A stretch of 64,000 nt of DNA, taken from assembly GCA_030522415.1 (NCBI GenBank), contig CM060106.1, forward strand, positions 61,125,512-61,189,511, in the 5' to 3' direction. Position 1 is the stretch's first letter. Every line of letters begins with the position of its first letter. Position numbers and translations under genes: made by a program. The stretch comes from Channallabes apus (lineage: Eukaryota; Chordata; Actinopteri; Siluriformes; Clariidae). The notes beneath the pieces are model-generated. The model did no database searches. It was not told the origin of the DNA and saw only the letters and a program-made list of their open reading frames with translations. Shown here piece after piece: positions 42,728-58,200 of this stretch.

Positions 42728-45700
42728 ATGCGGGACATTAACACCACATCGTCCGGAATGTTTATCTGCTCTTTCTCTGAGTGCCAGGCGGCCTACGATA
42801 AGGACTGGAAGCTTCAGGCGCATCTGTGTAAACACACCGGCGTGGTGAGGAGTTTAACCGCCATAAAGCGGAGCCTCTCTCTCTCTCTCCTGGGGCTTCT
42901 TTAGTCAAGTCCCGCCTCCTGCTGCTCTCAGCGACCTGATTGGACAGTGATTGCCTGTTAAGTCTCTTAACCAATCATAGATAGGAGGCGGGACTTGACA
43001 AAGACTATTAGCCATGTAATTAAAAGTAGCTGTCATATCTATTTATATATGGTATATTTTATATGTATATGGTTTACATTTGCTTAATATTAATAATTTA
43101 GTTTTTACCCCCCCACACACAATTTATAATCTTTATTATTTAAAATGATTGAAATCAGGAATTATGTAATATTTTTGTCCAAATAGGGATAGAATTACAC
43201 ACATTATAAATGTTATTTATATAGTTCATCTTATTATTAGAATTTATAATTTAAGTTGTGTTATTAGTAATGCTCATTTCCAGTTTAAAGGAAACCTCTA
43301 CTTAAGTCAAATTCTAATGTTATTAGTCACATACACAGTCTCACACAGTATAATATGCAGTGAAATGCTCACACGACCGCCAGTGACCTTAAAAAGAGAA
43401 TTAAAGCTTATACGTACAATAAATATCAATAAAAAGAAATACTAAAGAAATAAATGTAACTAGTAAAATTAACTGTACAATAAGGGAATAATAAAATACT
43501 GCAAAATTATAGAAATATAGGGTAGATAGAGTATATATGTATATAGAATTTAAAGTGACCGTGGTTGTGCAAATATGCATGAAAGGTGACTAGTGAAAGT
43601 GACATGTGCAAAGGTCCAGATGTATAAATATTTAGTGCAAGTGTGTATGAATGTGTCCATGATTGTCCAGTCAGTGTTGTGAGCTTAAAAAGATGTTATT
43701 AGTCCTGTGTGGAGGTGTGATTGAGAGTCCGTATCGCCTGCGGGAAGAAGCTCCTCCTCAGCCTCTCTGTGTTGGCCTTCAGGGAGCGGAATCGCTTTCA
43801 ATTCAATTCAATTCAGTTTATTTGTATAGCGCTTTTAACAATTGACATTGTCTCAAAACAGCTTTACACAATCAAAAGAATTATTTAAGTTTGTATGGAA
43901 TGTGAATGTGTATGAATCAAAATGTTCAGATAGTCCCTGGTGAGCAAGCCCGAGGGCGACAGTGGCAAGGAAAAACTCCCTGAGATGGTAATAGGAAGAA
44001 ACCTTGAGAGGAACCAGACTCGACAGGGAACCCATCCTCATCTGGGTGAAACAGATAACACAGTATAAATGCAGATCATTTCCTGCTAAGTGTTAGGTTC
44101 AGCTATAATAGTTGATGTTAATTGCTGTTATAATAGTTGATGTAAAATGGAGTCCAGTAATTATTCGAGACTCGGATAGACTTGTAGAAAGTTCCAGTCC
44201 TGAACTATCGAATTGTCAAGTCCTCAGAGAAACAGCTGACAACACCAGTCGAGGCCAGAACCATCTTCTAAGTAGATAGAATCATCCCCAGACACCAGGC
44301 GCATCCTAAAGAGACACACGGGGCATCCATGCGATGAGACCTCCAACCAGAAATCGGGCACCAGGATGGACCAGACAGGTCCGGAGGGCAGAGGGAGTCT
44401 GGATCACTGGCAGCTCAGGAACCACATGTGTAGCTCGACAGAGAGAGAGAGAGAAAGAGTGAAAGGGGGAGACAGGGGGAGAGAGGAAAGAGAAAGAGGG
44501 GGAGGAAGAGAAGAGGAGGAGAGATTGCAATTAGGTATGGTCACAGTCACAATGTCTAATGTGAATGTATATTTACTGTAGAGTGCAAGCAGGGACTCCG
44601 GCAGGACTAACTATGACAGCATAACTAAAAGGGAGGAGCCAGAAGGAAACACAAACATGAGGGGGAACTGAGATGTAAAGCAAACAATCACCTCACCGTC
44701 AACAAACCTGAGTGATCAAATGAGACTGAGGAAGACAGCATCTAAACATACCAGTTCACCATAATACTCTACGTCCATGAGTCCCCCAGATCTGCTCCTT
44801 TACCTTATGGCAAATCTATTTATAAACATGCTTGGCTAAATAAATAGGTTTTGAGCCTAGACTTAAACACTGAGACTGTGTCTGAGTCCCGAACACTATT
44901 TGGAAGACTATTCCATCATTTTGGGGCTTTGTAAGAAAAAGCTCTGCCCCCAGCTGTAGTTTTCATAATACGCGGTACTGATAAGCAGCCTGCATCCTTT
45001 GACCGAAGTAGGCGTGGCGGATCGTAAGACACTAACAGTTCGCTCAGATACTGCGGGGCGAGACCATTTAATGCTTTATATGTCAAGAGTAGTATTTTAA
45101 AATCAATGCGAAATTTCACAGGGAGCCAATGCAGTGAAGATAGGATAGGGGTGATGTGCTCATATCTTCTGGTTCTAGTGAGGACTCTCGCTGCTGCATT
45201 CTGGACTAGCTGAAGCTTGTTTATGCACCTAACTGAACAACCAGACAGTAAGGCATTACAATAGTCCAACCTAGAAGTGATAAAAGCATGAACTAGTTTT
45301 TCTGCATCGTTTAGCGACAATATATTTCTTATTTTGGCGATATTTCTGAGGTGAAAGAATGCTATCCTGGTGATATTATCTACATGAGCTTCAAATGAAA
45401 GGCTGGAATCTATAATCACGCCGAGGTCTTTTACTGTTGCACTTGACGGAACAGAAAGGCCATCTAAAGTTACGGTGTGATCTAAGATTTTACTTCTAGC
45501 TGTATGCGGTCCTATGACTAGAACTTCTGTCTTATCCGGATTAAGCAGAAGGAAGTTAATTAGCATCCAATTTCTTATGTCCTGCACACATTGCTCAACT
45601 TTAGTAAGATGGTTTTTCTCATCAGGTTTTGTTGAGACGTATAGCTGTGTGTCGTCAGCATAACAATCAAAACTTTCCTGACCTCACCAGAGTGAACAGT

Positions 45701-48700
45701 CCATTACTGGGGTGACTGAGGTCCTTCATGATCTTCCTGGCCTTAGTCCAGCACCGCTTGCTGTAGATGGAGTGCAGGTCAGGGAGCTCAGTGCGGATGA
45801 TGCGTTCGGCTGATCGCACCACCCTCTGTAGAGCTCGTCTGTCCTGCATGGTGCTGTTCCCGAACCAGGTCGTGATGTTTCCCGTCAGGATGCTCTCTAT
45901 GGTGCAGGAGTAGAAGTTCCTGAGCACCTTGGAGGGCAGTCTAAAGTCTCTCAAGCGTCTGAGGTGGTAGAGACGCTGCCGGGCTTTTTTCACCACGGTG
46001 TTGATGTGACAGGACCATGATAGGTCCTGCGTGATGTGAACACCGAGGTATCTGAAGCTGTCCACTCTCTCCACTGGGCTCCTGTTGATGACGGGGGTCT
46101 GGTAGTTCCTCTCCTGCTTTGTACTAAAGTCCACTATCAGCTCCTTTGTCTTACTGACGTTCAGGAGGAGATTGTTCCTCTGGCACCAGTTCTCCAGATT
46201 TCCAATCTCCTCTAGGTAGTCCGACTCATCATTGTTGGTGATCAGTCCGACCACGACGGTGTCGTCAGCAAACTTGATGATGGAGGTGGAGTTGGTAGTG
46301 GCCACGCAGTCGTGGGTGTACAAAGAGTACAGCAGGGGACTCAGAACACAACCCTGGGGGGCTCCAGTGCTGAGAGTGAGTGTAGCTGAGACATGTCCGC
46401 CCATCCTTACTGCCTGTGGTCTGCCAGTCAGAAAGTTGGAGATCCACTGACATATAGATGAGCTGAGTCCCAGGTGCTCCAGCTTGGTGGTGAGTGTGGA
46501 GGTAATTATGGTATTAAATGCAGAGCTGGTGAATTAGGTGTATAATAAGGAAACTGTATGTTTCTGAATAAATTACAAATATTATGGTTGACTTCACCAA
46601 ATACACAAACACCTCCGATGATTAGATTGTGAATTTATTAAATTGAGATTATTATATTATGATATTGGCGGCACGGTGGTGTAGTGGTCAGCACTGTCGC
46701 CTTGCACCTCCAGGGTCCGGGTTCGATTCCCGTCTCTGCGTGTGTGGAGTTTGCATGTTCTCCCTGTATTTGGTGGGTTTCCTCCAGGTTCTCCGGTTTC
46801 CTCCCACAGTCCAAAGACTTGCAGGTTAATTGGTGTTCACAAATTGCCTGTAGTGTGTGAATGAGTGAGTGTGTGAGTGTGTGTGTGTGTGTGTCTGTGC
46901 CCTGTGATGGATTGACACCCTGTCCAGGGTGTACCTCGTCTTGTGCCCTAAGCCTCCTGGGATAGGCTCCGCCCCCATGACCCTGAATACAGGATAAAGC
47001 GGTATAGAAGTGAGTGAGATTTATGATGTTAGATTATAAGATTATTAGTTCTAGGCAGGAAAACTCAAACAATCAGTTTATATTCTCTTAGATTTTGGAT
47101 TAAAACAACATCACCAAAAATGTAATAAAGGTCAGATGTCTAATGTCCTGGGTGCTGACGTTAACTCTGCATAGTTGATTCTCTTCCGCTTCCTTTTTCT
47201 ACTTGTTTATAACGATGTGATGTTTTGTGTTCCAGCGGCCGTTCGAGTGTGTGTACGCCGGATGCAGCAAATCATTCTGCAGTAAATCTCACCTCACTCG
47301 TCATGAGCTCACACACACCGGGGAGAAACCTTTCAGGTACGTGTGACACACCTGAGCACCTTCCTACAGTCACGTTAAACACAGTTTAATCTCATCCTCT
47401 CATTATAATCTCTGTTTTTCCCTCCAGCTGTAGTGAGGAAGGATGCAGACAGAGCTTCACCACGAACTTTAACTTGAGGAAACACATTTCACGCAAACAC
47501 AAACAGGAAGTGAAGCTCTACACCGTGAGTCACTGACGATCTGGGATGTTAAAAGTGTAGAGTCGTAGTTCATTCAGGTGAAGAACAGACATCAGGTAGA
47601 GAAGAAAGAACTAAAGAGCCGTGTTCATGAAGAAAAGAAAAAATATTGAAATGCGTTTATGTTTGTGGCAGAAAGGCGAGATCACTTCATTTCCCAGCTG
47701 AAAAAACTATTGGAACCTGTAACTGGACAGTTTTATAATTTTATAATCTGACAGTCATTATTTTTGGAAATGCAGTTTTATCTTTTGTCTAATGAAAATG
47801 ATTTTTATTCTTCATGTAATATTTTAACCTCCGGTCGGCTTTTTATATGCAAAAATTATTATTAATTCTATGAAATACATCTTTTATACAAACACATTAT
47901 AATAAAATAGCAATTAACCAGCTACATTAAATAACACATTAGCATCTCTGCTGTAGAATGCTGGTTTTAAAATTATTGGCACCCATCAGTGTTATTCCTA
48001 GGATATAAGATGACATGTTAATTAGATAAAAAGACCTTTAAAGACTTATGGATTGAAACAGAAGACTTCTGAGGATGTATTGATTTAAAACAAAGAGTTA
48101 CCGACTTGTTGATTAAAGACTTCTGAAGATTTGATCAAACAAAACGATGGTGTGCAAGGACCGATTGATTGAAGACAAAGACATTTTAAGTCTTTTTTTT
48201 TTGTCAATGAAAAAATCAGACAAGGTCTTCCTGTGTCTTCTTCAAACAACAAATCTTTGTTTTCAATCAAGAAATCTTCAGAAGTCCTCAAGCAGTCTTT
48301 AGGGGTGGCAATAATTTTACAAAATAATAATTTGATTGTGCCTAGGTACTAATGCACTGATGGATGTGGTTGTTTAATTGGTATTTCATGAATGATGTAT
48401 TCGGCTTGGTGGCACGGTGGTGTAGTGGTTAGGACCGTCACCTTGCACCTTCAGGGTTCGGGTTCGATTCCCGTCTCTGTGGACGTGGAGTTTGGTGGGT
48501 TTCCTCAGGGTTTTCCAGTTTCCTCCCACAGTCCAAAACATGCTGATTAGACTAACTGGTGTTTTCAAATTGCCCGTAGTGTGTGTGTGTGTGTGTGTGT
48601 GTGTGCATAAAAAAGTCATGGCTTTTTGAGTTGAAATAAATAAGATGCAGAAATATAAAAGTAAGATTTTTGTTTGCCGTTTGCATGAAATTGGAAGAGG

Positions 48701-50833
48701 ATGAAGAGTGGAAAGGCTGTTGGTCCTGATGACATACCTGTGGAGGTATGGAAGTGTTTAGGAGAGGTGGCAGTAGAGTTTCTGACTAGTTTGTTTAACG
48801 AGATCTTGGAGAGTGAGAGGATTCCAGAGGAATGGAGGAGAAGTGTATTGGTGCCGATTTAAGAACAAGGGAGATGTGCAGAGCTGTGGCAATTACAGAG
48901 GTATAAAGCTAATGAGCCATAAAATGAAGCTGTGGGAAAGAGTAGTGGAAGCTAGGTTAAGGGCAGAGGTGAGAATTTGTGAGCAGCATTATGGTTTTAT
49001 GCCTAGAAAGAGTACAGATGCAGTATTTGCTTTGAGGATGAAAGCTAATGGAGAAGTACAGAGAAGGTAATAAAGAGTTGCATTGTGTCTTTGTAGATTT
49101 AGAGAAAGCGTACGACAGGGTGCCGAGAGAGGAGCTGTGGTGTTGTATGAGGAAGTCTGGAGTGGCAGAGAAGTATGTTAGAGTGGTGCAGGACATGTAT
49201 GAGAGTTGTAAGACAGGGGTGAGATGTGCTGTAGGTGTGACAGAAGAGTTCAAGGTGGAGGTGGGTCTGCATCAAGGATCGGCTCTAAGCCCCTTTTTGT
49301 TTGCTCTAGTGATGGACAGGATGACAGATGAAGTTAGACAGGAGTCTCCATGGACTATGATGTTTGCAGATGACATTGTGCTTTGTAGCGAGAGCAGGGA
49401 ACAGGTGGAGGAAAATTTGGAGAGGTGGAGGTACGCTCTGGAAAGTAGAGGAATGAAGGTTAGCCGCAGCAAGACGGAATACATGTGTGTGAATGAGAGG
49501 GACCCAAGAGGAACAGTGAGGCTACAGGGAGCAGAGGTAAAGAAGGTGCAGGATTTTAAGTACTTAGGGTCAACGGTCGAGAGCAACGGAGAGTGTGGAA
49601 AGGAGGTGAAGAGGCGGGTACAGGGAGGTTGGAATGGGTGGAGAAAAGTGTCAGGTGTGTTGTGCGATAAAAGAGTATCAGCGAGAATGAAAGGAAAGGT
49701 GTACAGCACAGTGGTGAGACCAGCGATGCTCTACGGCTTAGAGACAGTGGCACTGAAGAAAAGACAGGAGGCAGAGTTGGAGGTAGCAGAGCTGAAGATG
49801 TTGAGGTTCTCTTTGGGAGTGACAAGGATTGATAGGATCAAGAATGAGTTCATCAGAGGGACAACCCATGTTAGATGTTTTGGAGATAAAGTCAGAGAGG
49901 CCAGATTGAGGTGGTTTGGACATGTTCAGAGGAGAGATGGTGAATATATCGGTAGAAGGATGCTGAGGTTGGAACTGCCAGGCAGGAGGTCTAGAGGAAG
50001 ACCAAAGAGGAGATTTATGGATGCAGTGAGAGAGGACATGAAGTTAGTTGGTGTGAGAGAAGAGGATGCAGAGGATAGGGTTAGATGGAGGCAGATGATT
50101 CGCTGTGGCGACCCCTGAAAGGGAACAGCCGAAAGACAAAGAAGAAGGTTGCATGAAATTGGAAGTAGTGCTGATGAAGTGTCACAGAACTAACCTGGGT
50201 TGACCAGAAGACGTAGCTTCAGCGATTAGCCCTTTGTAGCGTGGTTGGTAAACCCAAACGTGGTAGCAAGTGAACAGGCAGGATAACCACGCGATTTAGT
50301 TTAAGGACTCTCACGAAAGCGGAGCAAGGGAAAAACACAAATTTAACCCGCGTCCTATAAACACACACTCGAATCAGAAAGATAACCCAAGAAAGTGAGG
50401 ACTCACGAAGTGATGGACGAACAGCCTGAACCGACATGGGTGAACTCAATGACTGAGTGCTGTGCTGTGGTACGTTTACTCCTTTTGTGCTTCCTGTTTA
50501 GCGACCTGACTACTTCCGGGTCCTAGTGCCGGTCGCGGTGCGAGTGTGTGTGACATGAAGGATTTTTGGCGAAAATTCTGTTATTGTATAAAACTTTACT
50601 GTACTGATATAATTAGATAGTACAGTGTTATAGTAACTCTAATGATGATATCAGTCCTGTACTGTGTAGACGTCCGGGTGCAGCAGGAGGTCATTGTGTC
50701 TCTCTGTGTGTTCAGTGTTCGTTTGAGGGATGTGACAGAAGCTTCAAGAAGAACAACCTGCTAAAGACTCATGAAAGCACACACACACTCCAGCTCCCGT
50801 ACAAGTAAGCATGGCTCACGCTCTTCCTTTTCT

Positions 50834-50888
<55 letters not shown>

Positions 50889-52207
50889 CAACACTAATGC
50901 TTCACAGATGAGCTCGTTCTGCTCTGTAAATTGTGTTATTTAACAGACAGATACTATATTGATCCAAAAAGGAAATTTCTAACATTCAGTATCAATGATA
51001 TCATAAAATAACATGTTGTTATGATTATAGATCGTCATGTATAGTAAAAAGATTAGACTGTTAGATGACTGTACTACAACAGAAATGACTAAAATAAAGA
51101 GTATAATGTAAAGGTACTAAAGGTGCCCAGGACTTTGTGGAATAAAAAAAATATATACAGCGCCATCTGTTGAATTTTTGAGTGAACTAAAATCTTTTGC
51201 GTTACGGTGAAGTGCGCGGGACGAAGGTGTGGGATCGCGTTCATCAAGTAGATTTCAATTGCACACTGACATTTTACAGCGCCATCTGTTGAATTTTAAG
51301 ATGAACTAATGATGTCTTCAAGCTCAATAAAAAAAAAATTCCATTAAAATAAGTTCAGTAGTTTTTACATGACACGTGCACAAACAAATTCATCTTAATG
51401 TCCTCACAAAGTATTGTTTTGCAAATTTACATTTACAATTAGTCATTTGGCCGACGGTCTTATCCAGAGCGACTTACATTTTTATCTCATTACACATCTG
51501 AGCAGTTGAGGGTTAAGAGCTTTTTGCTCAGGGGCCCAACAGTGGCAACTTGGTGGTTGTGGGGTTTGAACCTGGAATCTTCCGAACCGTAGTCCAGATA
51601 TCTTCAGTGTACAGACACGCCCACTTTACTTTAATTTCATATATACACACTACCGTTCAAAAGTTTGGGGTCACTTACAAAATTCTCTTGTTTTTGTTTA
51701 GTGATTTATTTTCTACATTCTACAACAATACTGTGGATTTCAAAACTATAAAATAACACATATGGAATTATGTAATTATGTAACAGGAAGAAAAACAGCA
51801 GTTAGTTGTTATTGTAAGACACAGAGGTCGGCCTTTCTGTAATAGTTCCTGCAAGAACAGTATTGTGTCAAGTGCATCAGCAAAATCCGTCCAGCACCAT
51901 AATGAAACTGTCTCTCATGAAGGCCGTCCCAGGAGGACGAGACCAAAACCTCCCTCTGCTGCAGACCAGAAGTTCATTTAGAGTTATCAGCCTGAAAAAT
52001 GACTAATTAACAGCAGCTCAGATTAGAGGTGTTATGAAGTCTTTACAGAGCAGAAGTAGCAGAAACATCTCAATATCAACTGTTCAAAGGAGATTCATGC
52101 AGTTACTGCACGCCTTCAGCTTTACAATGTAGAAAGAAATAAACATCAGGAACCATCATGGAGTTAGAAAGTGTCCTAAAACTTTTGAACTGTAGTGTGT
52201 GTGTATG

Positions 52208-52242
<35 letters not shown>

Positions 52243-55220
52243 TCATGCTGTACTTCAGGTTCAGAGTAAAAATTAGACATTACATGCAAGTCCTCCTCCT
52301 TAATCCTGCCTCCTATTTAAGCAGTGTGGGCGTGGTTTATGTGGGGGTGGAGTCATAAAGTGCAATAAATGAATATTCTCCGAAAGACTGACAAAAATAG
52401 CGTTTAATAATGTCGAGTCTTCATCACACTAGACAACATCTGAACGTCCAGGCATCCGTGACAGGTTATAGTTATTATAATAATTATTATTACTATTAAT
52501 ATTATTATTATATCATGTGTGTAATTATGCTCTGATGCATTGTTTCTTCCAGATGCTCGTACGAGGGCTGTGACAGACGCTTTGTGAATCCTAGCAAGAG
52601 AAAGCGGCATGAGAAAGTACACATGGGTGAGAGCTTCTGATTCCCAACCGGATCGATTTTATTCCAATTAGACTTTATTGTAATAAATCAAGAGATTCCC
52701 TTCTGCATTGTTTAACTGTATTTATTCTTCTGCAGATGAACATTTTCTTATACACTCAGCAAAAAAAGAAACGCCGTCTGACTTTCAACTGTTTTTACTT
52801 TCAGTAAACTTAATGTGTAAATATTTGTATGAACACTAAAAGAGTCGACACCATAAGACATAAAGTAAAAATGTTTCCCAATGTGTCCCTGAATGAAGGG
52901 AGGCTGAAAATCAAAAGTACCTTCCTGTCTCCCTGTAGCGCCGTCTTAGGCGTCTCACGGTGCGGACATGGCGATTTATTGCCCTATAGCCACATCAGCA
53001 GTCCTCATGTCCCCCTGCAGCATGCCTAATGCACGTTCACGCAGATGAGCAGCGACCCTGGGTGTCTTTCTTTGGGTGTTTTTCACAGTCGGTAGACGAG
53101 TCTCTTTAGTGTCCTGCGTTTTTACAACTGTGACCTTAAATGCCGACTTTCTGTAAGCTGTTAAGGTCTTAACGACCATTCCACAGGTGCATGTTAATTA
53201 ATTGATTATGGTTAATTGAACATGCATGGAAAACATTGTTTAAACCCTTTACAATGAAGATCTGTAAAGTTATTTGGATTTGTACAACATTATTGTTGAA
53301 ATACACAGTCCTGAAAAAGGGGCGTTTCTGTTTTTGCTGTGTATATATAGGCAACTTTATAGCATTTAGTGATATTAATAATATAATAATAAAAAGTGGA
53401 TCTGCATCAAGGCCCTTTTTGTTTGCTCTGGTGATGGACAGGATGACAGATGAGGTAAGACAGGAGTCTCCATGGTCTATGATGTTTGCAGATGACATTG
53501 TGCTTTGTAGCGAGAGCAGGGAACAGGTGGAGGAAAATTTGGAGAGGTGGAGGTACGCTCTGGAAAGCAGAGGAATGAAGGTTAGCTGCAGCAAGACGGA
53601 ATACATGTGTGTGAATGAGAGGGACCCAAGAGGAACAGTGAGGCTACAGGGAGCAGAGGTAAAGAAGGTGCAGGATTTTAAGTACTTAGGGTCAACGGTC
53701 CAGAGCAACGGAGAGTGTTCAAAGGAGGTGAAGAGACGAGTACAGGCAGGTTGGAATGGGTGGAGAAAAGTGTCAGGTGTGTTGTGTGATAAAAGAGTAA
53801 CAGCGAGAATGAAAGGAAAGGTGTACAGGACAGTGGTGAGACCAGCGATGCTCTACGGCTTAGAGACAGTGGCACTGAAGAAAAGACAGGAGGCAGAGCT
53901 AGAGGTAGCAGAGCTGAAGATGTTGAGGTTCTCTTTGGGAGTGACAAGGATGGATAGGGTCAAGAATGAGTTCATCAGAGGGACAACCCATGTGAGATGT
54001 TTTGGAGATAAAGTCAGAGAGGCCAGATTGAGGTGGTTTGGACATGTTCAGAGGAGAGAGTGTGAATATATCGGTAGAAGGATGCTGAGGTTGGAACTGC
54101 CAGGCAGGAGGTCTAGAGGAAGACCAAAGAGGAGATTTATGGATGCAGTGAGAGAGGACATGAAGTTAGTTGGTGTGAGAGAAGAGAATGCAGAGGATAG
54201 GGTTAGATGGAGGCAGATGATTCGCTGTGGCGACCCCTGAAAGGGAACAGCCGAAAGACATAATAATAATAATAATAATAATATAATAATAATAAATATA
54301 CTGATAAAAATCTATTTAAAAAACAAATTAATGATACAAGAATGGAATACAAAGACTTGTTTTAAACTGGATTTATGGTTAAAGGTGATAAGACGTTATT
54401 TATTATTATTATTTTCAGATTTCACATTAAACACGTTGTTGTTGCAGGTTACACGTGTCCGGATGAGGATTGCACATTTGTTGGGAAGAACTGGACTGAA
54501 CTCACCAAACACAGGAAAGAGCACAGAGGTCAGATAAAAACACAACATACGGGTTTCAGAAACAGTGGAACCTCGGATTACGAGCAGAATTCATTCTGGA
54601 AGCGGCTCGTATTCCAAAAACACTCGTAAACCAAATCTAATTTTCCCATAGGAAATAATTAGGGAAGTAACGGTATCAAAACTTGACGGTACGGTAATAC
54701 CGCGGTATGAACGGCACGCTACGGTATTTATTGAATCATTTACAGGAAAAACAAAACTAATGAGAAACTCGAAAAAAGTGCCAGAAGTTTTTATTAAACT
54801 GTTTACATGAACACTGAACATATCAATGGCAGACAAATTAGCCGTCTATCTGTAAACTTTGAAACAGAAACTTAAATTTTTCAATTTTAATAACAAAAAA
54901 ATTATTAAACCATGTAAAAAACTCAGAAAAAATAACAGCCTACTAATTGCAGCTGGTCCATGTGCTGAATGAGTATTTGAAAACACTAAATAAAGTGTTA
55001 TTGCGATACGACGGTATTTACAATAACGCTACATCCCTAAAAATAATGGAAACTCAAATTATTCCTTCTACAGCCCAAAAAAATAAATACATAAAAATAA
55101 TTAAAACACAATATAAAGTAAAAATAAAACTAATTAACCTGCACTTTACCTTTTAAAAAAAGTAAAGATAAATCCAGACAGATAAGTGTTTCCGTTTATG
55201 CGTGCAGGCGCTGTGTGTGT

Positions 55221-55253
<33 letters not shown>

Positions 55254-58200
55254 AAGTAGCAGGAGGAGTCTCCCCCTTCTCATCTTGCACAATAAACCTT
55301 TCTCCTCTCTTATTTGAATTTCACAGACAATCGCGTGAGCGACACTAACGGAATCACTGCTGTAAAGTAAAAATAAAACAAATTAACCTGCACTTTACCT
55401 TTGAAAAGAATCGAGCATATAAAGGCGAGTGCGTGTGTGTGTGTGTCACGGTGTCCAATGACGCTCGCGCGCACACACAAAGTCCAGGCTGATACAGAGA
55501 GAGAAAATGGATCTTTAACCTCTTTAATGAGACTTGCTTTTTCTTTACACATGCGCTGTAAACACACACATATAGACACAAAATAAAACATGTTTTACAC
55601 ACACACGTGGTCACAGTGTTATAGTAAACAGTACACGCGTGCACGGATGTTGATTATACCAGTAAGAGACGAGCACTAAGACCCAGCAGGGGAGACGATT
55701 ACCCACAATTCCGCAGCGCAAGAGGGAGAAAAACCGTTGGCTCAGTTGTGATGACGTGATGCTCAGCGTCAAAACAAGAAACGCATGCGTGATACACGAT
55801 ACTCGGTGCTCGTAAACCAAGACCAGAGGTGGAAAGAGTAATAAAAATGTGTACTTCAGTAAAAGTACTGTTACTTTGGTGAACATTTACTGAAGTACAA
55901 GTAAAGTTACACTTATTAAAATTTACTCAGAGTAAAAGTTACCGAGTTATTTTAAATTTTTTTTGTTCACAGCGGTGGTGGAATGAGGGATTTTGTTGTG
56001 CTTGAAATCAAAGTGGTCGTTAAATATGACCAGGGCTTTGACCATAAGAATTGGTTGGCGTTTCACTTTCATCTGTGTCTGTATCACTGGCATCTGTTCT
56101 GTCCGTCTCCATCGTTCTTGTGAAAGCGTTCTTGTGAATTTACCGCGTATGTTCTCCATCAATCAATCAGTGTTTTTTTTTCCTTCCCTGTTGTATTGTG
56201 TATTATTTTTCATTTTCATTCATTTATTTTTCACTCAGTAGCGCATATGATTTAAAATGTAGTGAAGTACAATACTTTAAACAAAACATACATAAGTAAG
56301 AGTAAAATAACAGATTTTAAAAACTACTTTAAAAAGAAGTACACAAACAATCTACAAACCGGATTCCAAAAAAGTTGGGACACTAAACAAATTGTGAATA
56401 AAAACTGAATGCAATGATGTGGAGATGGCAAATGTCAATATTTTATTCAGAATAGAACATAAATCACGGAACAAAAGTTTAATCCGAGAAAATGTATCAT
56501 TTTAAGGGAAAAATATGGTGAATCAAAATGTTATGGTGTCAACAAATCCCAAAAAAGTTGGGACAAGGCCATTTTCCCCACTGTGTGGCATCTCCCCTTC
56601 TTCTTACAACACTCAACAGACGTCTGGGGACCGAGGAGACCAGTTTCTCAAGTTTAGAAATAGGAATGCTCTCCCATTCTTGTCTAATACAGGCCTCTAA
56701 CTGTTCAATCGTCTTGGGCCTTCTTTGTCGCACCTTCCTCTTTATGATGCGCCAAATGTTCTCTATAGGGGAAAGATCTGGACTGCAGACTGGCCATTTC
56801 AGTACCCGGATCCTTCTCCTACGCAGCCATGATGTTGTGATTGATGCAGAATGTGCTCTGGCATTATCTTGTTGAAAAATGCAGGGTCTTCCCTGAAAGA
56901 GATGACGTCTGGATGGGACCATATGTTGTTCTAGAAGCTGAATATATTGTTCTGCATTGATGGTGCCTTTCCAGACATGCAAGCTGCCCATGCCACACGC
57001 ACTCATGCAACCCCATACCATCAGAGATGCAGGCTTCTGAACTGAGCGTTGATAACAACTTGGGTTGTCCTTGTCCTCTTTGGTCCGGATGACATGGCGT
57101 CCCACATTTCCAACAAGAACTTCGAATCGTGACTCGTCTGACCACAGAACAGTCTTCCATTTTGCCACACTCCATTTTAAATGATCCCTGGCCCAATGAA
57201 AACGCCTGTGCTTGTGGATCTTGCTTAGAAATGGCTTCTTCTTTGCACTGTAGAGTTTCAGCTGGCGACGGCGGATGGCACGGTGGATTGTGTTCACTGA
57301 CGATGGTTTCTGGAAGTATTCCTGAGCCCATTCTGTGATTTCCTTTACAGTAGCATTCCTGTTTGTGGTGCAGTGTCGTTTAAGGGCCCGGAGATCACGG
57401 GCATCCAGTATGGTTTTACGCCCTTGACCCTTACGCACAGAGATTGTTCCAGATTCTCTGAATCTTCGGATGATATTATGCACAGTTGATGATGATAACT
57501 GCAAAGTCTTTGCAATTTTTCGCTGGGTAACACCTTTCTGATATTGCTCCACTATCTTTCTGCGCAACATTGTGGGAATTGGTGATCCTCTACCCATCTT
57601 GGCTTCTGAGAGACACTGCCACTCTGAGAAGCTCTTTTTATACCCAATCATGTTGCCAATTAACCTAATTACTAGGGTTGTTCCGATTCCGATACTGGTA
57701 TTGGAAATGCTGCCGATACCACAAAAAAATCTGGCATCGTAATCGGCGAGTACTTGAGTCCACGTACCGATCCGATACCATTTTCCTAAACATAACCTAT
57801 TTATGCCCGCTAGCTTTGCTAGCTTAGCTTACTTACAGAGTGTCACGGCGTGCGCCTGTGATGAGCGTGCGCCCAAATTGATATCGCTCCTCGCTCACTA
57901 GTTAGGCGGCCTCCCCCCTCTTTAGGTATGTGAAGGAGCAGAGCAGCAGAATCAGGCAACGGCCCATGAGGTATAAAACACAGCGGGGAGTGTAGCTCGG
58001 GGTCTGACTGTTGGGAAGCTGGACTTTGCGACGCGGTGGATTTTATGAGAGACAGTGGCACAAGAGCGGGGCGATGTGATGCGGCCCAGAGACTTTAAAA
58101 AGGGGGGGCGCCTTTGATCTCCGTGAGAGGAGCGCGTGAACGAGCTGCGCGAGCTCCCGCGGCACCTTCACTTCCGCGTAGAGCCCGCCTTCGCATCCCT

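Noticed and set aside
49272..49825. Minus-strand frames of 145 and 89 residues opposite the RTE reverse transcriptase
   Set aside because: Shadow frames: the same pair recurs opposite the second RTE copy at 53.2-53.9 kb, and the plus strand holds the real domain.
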